Assembly: GCA_020427395.1 (NCBI GenBank)
Contig: JAGQON010000034.1
Location: forward strand, 1 to 35,680
DNA length: 35,680 nt
Source: Phycisphaerales bacterium
Lineage (GTDB): Bacteria > Planctomycetota > Phycisphaerae > Phycisphaerales > UBA1924
Direction of reading: 5' to 3'
The notes under the pieces were generated by a model. It saw nothing but the letters and a program-made list of their open reading frames with translations. It was not told the origin of the DNA and did not search any database. Shown here piece after piece: positions 32,282-35,680 of this stretch (positions are counted from its first letter, which is position 1; each line of letters opens with the position of its first letter). A program made the translations under genes and the position numbers.

Positions 32282-33637
32282 ATGAAAATCACCAGCAAAC
32301 TCGGCAAGCGCATGCTCGTCGCCACCCTGCTCGCCGGGGTCGGTCTGCCGGCCACACTCGCCAACGCACAGTTCAAGGTCGAGTACGACAGCAAGGCCAA
32401 GCCAGAGCAGAAGCAGTCGCAGAGCGACGAGATGTACACCGTAGTGATCAACAGCAACGACGACAACCACACCTATGAGCTCAAGATCATCAACGGCGAG
32501 ATCAAGGTTGCCAAGGTCGACGGCAAGCAGCTCGACGACGACCAGGTGAAGTTCGTGGGCGAATCAGTCATCTTCCTCTCGTCCGATGGCAAAAAGCTCA
32601 ATGAGTTCGTCATCAAGGGCGCTCCCGGCGAGAAGGGCAAGGCCATCTCCGTCGGCGGCGCGCCCACGGCCATGACCTGGGTCACCCAAACCGACACCGC
32701 AGAGATCCCGGCCGCCAAGCCCAGAGTGATGCTGGGCATCAACCTCACTGAGCCCAGCGACGCCGTTCGCAAGCAGCTCAACTTGGGTGACGATCAGCAG
32801 GCGATCTTCGTCGAACGCGTGATCGAGGGGCTCCCGGCCAAGAAGGCGGGGCTCGAGGATTACGATGTCATCATCTCGATCGACGGCAGCGACTACGCCA
32901 ACGGCGAGCTGCTCAGCAAGGTCCTGCGTGAGAAGAACCCCGGCGATGCCCTCAAGCTCGTCGTGCTGCGTGGCGGCGAGAAGCTCAAGCTCAAGGCAGA
33001 CCTTCAGGCCTATAGCGCCGAGAAGCTCGGCGTGCCCCAGGCGACCGAGCTCCGTGTCACGCCAGAGTCTGACTTTGCATTCCCCGGGCTCAAGCGTGAT
33101 GGCAACGCCTTTGTGTTCGGCCTCGGCCCCGAGATCCACGAGCAGATCATGCAGGCCCTGCATGCGTCCGGGCTCAACGATGAGCAGGTTGAACGCGTTC
33201 AGAAGCAACTCCAGGAGCAGCTGCACGAGCACATGAACGGGCTCAATGGTCTGTTCGAGTGGAACTCGGAGGATGATGATGGCGAATACGAGTTCCGCTT
33301 CTTTGGTTCACCCGATGCCCCCCGGACCCCGGAGCAGGCGGAAGCCATGGAGCGTCATCGCATCGAGGTTGAGACCGTCCGGGAGCAGGCCGCGATGGCA
33401 CAAGAGAAGGCCCGCGCCGCGATGCGTGATGCCAAGCGCCAGGTGATGGAACTCCGCGACGGACAGCTCATCGTCCGCCAGGCCGACGAGCTGCAGGACC
33501 ACCTCGACGGCCTCGAAGACCGTCTCGATCATCTTGAGGAGCAGCTCGAGGATCAGATGGAAGAACTCGGGGACCGCATGGAGCGATTGGGCGACCTCCT
33601 GGAGCGCCTGATCGACCGCCTTGAGGAGCGGGACTGA
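32282..33637 (+). CDS. Exported PDZ-domain protein with C-terminal coiled coil
   Basis: 451 aa. Signal peptide (about 1-28, ending TLANAQ), then a beta-rich stretch (about 30-140). A PDZ domain follows at about 148-240: VMLGINLTEPSDAVRKQL, VIEGLPAKKAGLEDYDVIISIDGSDY and GDALKLVVLRGGEKLKLKA. Residues about 350-451 are a long, highly charged coiled coil (heptads such as LEDRLDHLEEQLEDQMEELGDRMERLG). There is no protease triad, so it is a binding or sensing protein rather than HtrA. GGAGA lies 8 nt before the ATG. It is the third gene of the sigma/anti-sigma/PDZ set, 108 nt after the anti-sigma gene. A role in presenting misfolded envelope proteins or in holding the anti-sigma factor is inferred only. 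Confidence 0.85.
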   Translation: MKITSKLGKRMLVATLLAGVGLPATLANAQFKVEYDSKAKPEQKQSQSDEMYTVVINSNDDNHTYELKIINGEIKVAKVDGKQLDDDQVKFVGESVIFLSSDGKKLNEFVIKGAPGEKGKAISVGGAPTAMTWVTQTDTAEIPAAKPRVMLGINLTEPSDAVRKQLNLGDDQQAIFVERVIEGLPAKKAGLEDYDVIISIDGSDYANGELLSKVLREKNPGDALKLVVLRGGEKLKLKADLQAYSAEKLGVPQATELRVTPESDFAFPGLKRDGNAFVFGLGPEIHEQIMQALHASGLNDEQVERVQKQLQEQLHEHMNGLNGLFEWNSEDDDGEYEFRFFGSPDAPRTPEQAEAMERHRIEVETVREQAAMAQEKARAAMRDAKRQVMELRDGQLIVRQADELQDHLDGLEDRLDHLEEQLEDQMEELGDRMERLGDLLERLIDRLEERD

Positions 33638-33787
33638 TTCCGTTCAGAAAATGACAAAATCAGAAAGAGAAATCCATCGCGTGCAACCTTTCTGACAAAA
33701 CCGAGTACATCTTGAAAGCGATGAGGGACCGATCCCAATCAGACCCCATCGGCACCCCAAACGGTGCAACAACCTGACCACGACGCC

Positions 33788-33805
33788 GATCCTGTTTACA
33801 GGATC
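33788..33805. repeat. Perfect 7-bp hairpin before the terminator
   Basis: GATCCTG-TTTA-CAGGATC, 6 nt before the terminator stem. Paired with it, the pattern resembles the 3' end of a small structured RNA. Confidence 0.5.
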
Positions 33806-33811
33806 GACCCC

Positions 33812-33851
33812 GGCAGCTGCGTGTAGAGACCCCGCGCAGCTGCCCTTTTTT
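33812..33851 (+). terminator. Intrinsic terminator upstream of moxR
   Basis: A perfect 10-bp stem GGCAGCTGCG / CGCAGCTGCC, a 13-nt loop and then CTTTTTT. It is 174 nt after the PDZ stop, so it ends either a long 3' UTR or a separate small transcript. Confidence 0.9.
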
Positions 33852-33902
33852 AATTCTCAGACACCAAACCGTTGCAATGAACCCGCCCGTGCGTGTGTTC
33901 GG

Positions 33903-33908
33903 TATGAT
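33903..33908 (+). promoter_or_regulatory. -10 element of moxR
   Basis: TATGAT (5/6 to TATAAT), 29 nt before the ATG at 33938; no clear -35 at 17 nt. AAGGAGG (33924-33930) lies 7 nt before the ATG, the strongest ribosome site in the window. Confidence 0.5.
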
Positions 33909-33937
33909 GAAGAACACGCGGGCAAGGAGGGCCGATC

Positions 33938-35002
33938 ATGCACCCCAGTGACAATCCATCGCACCATGAAGGCGAGAAACTGCTCGCGCTGGTGCGTGAG
34001 CACCATGACGCGCTGCGCAATGAGATATCCAAAGTGATCGTGGGGCAGGACGAGGTCGTTGACCAGATCCTGCTGGCGATCTTCTCACGCGGGCACGCGA
34101 TGCTCGTGGGTGTTCCGGGTCTGGCCAAGACGCTGCTGATCTCCACGATCGCCCGCGCCATGTCGCTGGACTTCTCACGCATCCAGTTCACCCCCGACCT
34201 CATGCCCAGCGATATCACCGGCACCGAGGTCATCGAGGAGGACAAGGCCACGGGTCACCGCTCGCTTCGCTTCGTGCGAGGCCCGGTCTTCGCCAATGTC
34301 GTGCTGGCCGACGAAATCAACCGGACACCGCCCAAGACCCAGGCGGCGCTCCTGGAAGCCATGCAGGAACGGCAGGTCACCATCGGCGGCACCCGCCACG
34401 CCCTGCCCGCGCCCTTCTTCGTGCTCGCGACGCAGAATCCGCTGGAGCAGGAGGGCACCTACCCGCTCCCCGAGGCCCAGCTCGACCGGTTTATGGTGCA
34501 GGTGCTCGTGCGCTACCCCAGTGAGGAAGAGGAGCTGGAGGTCATCCGGCGCAGCGCCAGCAAGGACGAGGTGGAGATCCGCCCGGTGATCGACGCCGAC
34601 CAGATCGCGCGCGTGCAGAAGATCATCCGCGGCGTGCCTGTACCCGAACATGTCATGCGGTACGCCCTTCGTCTAGTGCGTTCCACGCGAGCCGACGAGG
34701 GAGAAAAAGTTCCATCGATCGTGCGTGATTATGTCAGCTGGGGAGCCGGACCACGCGCCAGCGAGGCGCTGATCCAGGGCGCTCGGGCGCACGCGTTGCT
34801 CGTAGGCAATGGCATTGTGAGCATCGATTCGGTGCGGGCCGTGGCCCGCCCGGTGCTGCGTCATCGCGTGCTGACGAACTTTAATGCCCAGGCGGACCAG
34901 GTTGGGGTTGATCAGATTATCGATACATTGCTCGGTGAAATCCCTGAAGATTCTCGGGATCTTCAGGAACGATCGTTCACCGATACGGCCCTGAAATCGT
35001 AA
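33938..35002 (+). CDS. MoxR-family AAA+ ATPase
   Basis: 354 aa. MoxR/RavA-type AAA: VIVGQDEVVDQILLAI, AMLVGVPGLAKTLL (Walker A, about 51-63), FTPDLMPSDITGTEV, NVVLADEINRTPPKTQAALLEAM (Walker B, about 125-145), FVLATQNPLEQEGTYPLPEAQLDRF and a C-terminal lid with RDYVSWGAGPRASEALI. MoxR ATPases act as chaperones that help mature metal- or cofactor-bearing complexes, often with a von Willebrand protein and a DUF58 protein encoded next to them. Neither is seen here to the right, where an Rrf2 regulator follows. The AAGGAGG site fixes the start. Confidence 0.95.
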   Translation: MHPSDNPSHHEGEKLLALVREHHDALRNEISKVIVGQDEVVDQILLAIFSRGHAMLVGVPGLAKTLLISTIARAMSLDFSRIQFTPDLMPSDITGTEVIEEDKATGHRSLRFVRGPVFANVVLADEINRTPPKTQAALLEAMQERQVTIGGTRHALPAPFFVLATQNPLEQEGTYPLPEAQLDRFMVQVLVRYPSEEEELEVIRRSASKDEVEIRPVIDADQIARVQKIIRGVPVPEHVMRYALRLVRSTRADEGEKVPSIVRDYVSWGAGPRASEALIQGARAHALLVGNGIVSIDSVRAVARPVLRHRVLTNFNAQADQVGVDQIIDTLLGEIPEDSRDLQERSFTDTALKS

Positions 35003-35023
35003 TAAGGAACAAATAGGTCCTTA
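35003..35023. repeat. Inverted repeat after moxR
   Basis: TAAGGA-N9-TCCTTA starts immediately after the moxR stop. The tail (TCTTAAAA) is not a clean T-tract, so it may be a weak terminator or a protein-binding site. Confidence 0.35.
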
Positions 35024-35047
35024 TCTTAAAACCTTCGATGATCCTAA

Positions 35048-35076
35048 TTGCGATTGATTCATGGGTACCATACACT
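35048..35076 (+). promoter_or_regulatory. Probable promoter of the Rrf2 gene
   Basis: TTGCGA (35048-35053), a 17-nt spacer and TACACT (35071-35076). Transcription would start near 35083, giving a leader of about 46 nt. Confidence 0.45.
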
Positions 35077-35078
35077 AA

Positions 35079-35108
35079 TCCGGACCGGCTTTCGGATAGC
35101 TGCATCCG
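35079..35108. promoter_or_regulatory. Possible operator: three ATCCG/CGGAT half sites
   Basis: ATCCG (35079-35083), CGGAT (35093-35097) and ATCCG (35104-35108) alternate in orientation around the predicted transcription start. The last two form CGGAT-AGCTGC-ATCCG. Rrf2 proteins often repress their own genes, so this is a plausible site, by inference only. Confidence 0.3.
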
Positions 35109-35128
35109 TACGAAAAGGACAGAATCAG

Positions 35129-35605
35129 TTGCTTTCACAGACCACTGAATATGCATTGCGAGCGATGAGTTGTCTCGCGTACCTGCCCGATGAGCTCGTC
35201 TCGACGGCGCAGCTTGCCGAAGTGACTCATGTTCCGATGAACTACCTCGCCAAGGTGCTCCAGTCGCTCGCCAAGAGCGATCTGATCACCGGGAGGCGTG
35301 GGGTCGGATGCGGGTACAGGCTTGCCCGCCCAACAAGTGAGATCACCACGCTCGATGTCATCAACTCGATCAACCCGATCGAGCGCATCACCGAGTGCCC
35401 GCTCAAGCTCGAGAACCATTCTGGGCGGCTCTGTCCGCTCCACACCCGCCTCGATACCGCGGCCCAGTCCATGATCGATCACTTCGGGCAGATCACCCTT
35501 TACGACATGATCTCGGAAGACCCCGAGACGCGTCCGCTCTGCAACCCCGAGATGACCGCCCGGGTCGAACTTACGCTTGGCGGTTCAAAGCCCTCCATGA
35601 AGTGA
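35129..35605 (+). CDS. Rrf2-family transcriptional regulator
   Basis: 158 aa from a TTG start, the normal Rrf2 size. The winged helix reads LSQTTEYALRAMSCLAYL, VSTAQLAEVTHVPMNYLAKVLQSLAKSDLI and GRRGVGCGYRLARP. The sensor segment (about 88-110) has TECPLKLENHSGRLCPLH, so two Cys 12 residues apart, with another in GVGCGYRL where most relatives have Gly, and one in PLCNPE near the C-terminus. Iron-sulfur Rrf2 proteins (IscR, NsrR) use three Cys; whether a cluster forms here is unclear. No ATG exists at the right place: the family starts 1-2 residues before S-Q-T-T-E-Y-A-L, and AAGGA lies about 10 nt before the TTG. It is preceded by moxR. Confidence 0.9.
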   Translation: MLSQTTEYALRAMSCLAYLPDELVSTAQLAEVTHVPMNYLAKVLQSLAKSDLITGRRGVGCGYRLARPTSEITTLDVINSINPIERITECPLKLENHSGRLCPLHTRLDTAAQSMIDHFGQITLYDMISEDPETRPLCNPEMTARVELTLGGSKPSMK

Positions 35606-35624
35606 CCCGATGGTCCCGTGCGTG

Positions 35625-35630
35625 TACGAT
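35625..35630 (+). promoter_or_regulatory. TANNNT -10 element, leaderless type (right-edge gene)
   Basis: TACGAT lies 5 nt before a GTG that opens a reading frame running off the window, matching the layout seen at gene 60-788. Confidence 0.35.
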
Positions 35631-35635
35631 CGTGC

Positions 35636-35680
35636 GTGACTGATCACCCTAAAGAACAAAACGAAGAGATCGTCCTCAAC
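35636..35680 (+). CDS. Start of a downstream gene (partial)
   Basis: A GTG at 35636 opens 15 codons reading M-T-D-H-P-K-E-Q-N-E-E-I-V-L-N without a stop. The hydrophilic start turning to E-I-V-L resembles a cytoplasmic protein N-terminus, but the product cannot be named. Support is the -10 element 5 nt upstream and the same strand as the Rrf2 gene. Confidence 0.4.
   Translation, partial: MTDHPKEQNEEIVLN

Larger units (their letters stand above)
33638..33937. other. Gene-free structured stretch between the PDZ gene and moxR
   Basis: 300 bp without a credible gene. It contains an 8-bp inverted repeat TCAGAAAG/CTTTCTGA (33660-33667 and 33688-33695). TGACAAAA occurs twice (33652 and 33693). A small hairpin (33788-33805) is followed directly by a terminator (33812-33851). 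The moxR promoter and ribosome site lie at the 3' end. Confidence 0.5.

Noticed and set aside
1..35680. tRNA, rRNA or CRISPR arrays
   Set aside because: No cloverleaf-like GGTTCGAATCC segments, rRNA stretches or regularly spaced repeats were noticed; the short GATC- and CGATCG-rich runs reflect base composition.

Overview
The window (35,680 bp, high GC) looks like chromosomal DNA of a planctomycete, most likely a Phycisphaerae/Phycisphaerales-type organism. This rests on gene content rather than any marker: TPR-sulfotransferases, a TatC with an enlarged periplasmic loop, a giant PQQ-propeller protein, ECF sigma/anti-sigma pairs, MoxR, and many genes that seem to be transcribed as leaderless mRNAs. 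No tRNA, rRNA, CRISPR array or transposase was seen.

Layout. (1) 1-4981, plus strand: a metallo-beta-lactamase-fold protein that has lost most metal ligands, two tandem TPR-sulfotransferases and surE. (2) 5064-5945, minus: an HDOD protein with its own terminator. (3) 6116-13269, minus: a sugar/flagellin-glycosylation operon read as MAF-type glycosyltransferase fusion, then neuA, neuB and neuC, with 4-nt GTGA overlaps at two of its junctions. A small inverted-repeat-bounded element carrying a GxxExxY nuclease-like gene has landed between neuA and neuB and is fused in frame to neuA. (4) 13421-15576: a small membrane protein, a SPOR-like lipoprotein and flgM, the anti-sigma-28 factor; flgM supports a flagellar role for the glycosylation operon. 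(5) 15662-18940: ROK sugar kinase, ispE and a divergent NIF3-family protein. (6) 18953-24404: a WHy/LEA14-type lipoprotein, a DUF5658-like membrane protein and a 1406-aa PQQ beta-propeller protein. (7) 24417-26055, minus: tsaC fused to a low-molecular-weight phosphatase, then rpiB. (8) 26316-28191: dnaA followed by a 454-bp gene-free region with DnaA boxes and an AT-rich tract, a good oriC candidate. (9) 28192-30649, minus: tatC-tadA-mutM, tightly coupled. (10) 30834-33637, plus: ECF sigma, anti-sigma and a PDZ/coiled-coil exported protein. (11) 33638-35680: a structured non-coding stretch with a terminator, a MoxR ATPase, an Rrf2 regulator and the first codons of another gene.

The most general signal is a TANNNT hexamer placed 5-7 nt before the start codon of about ten genes, without a Shine-Dalgarno sequence. 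At that distance the transcription start falls on or next to the start codon. Other genes in the window (moxR, the PDZ protein, the anti-sigma factor, ROK kinase, MAF) have ordinary GGAG-type ribosome sites, so two initiation modes appear to coexist. The best candidates for something new are the neuA-GxxExxY fusion and its element, the MAF protein carrying two apparently catalytically dead C-terminal domains, and this leaderless architecture.
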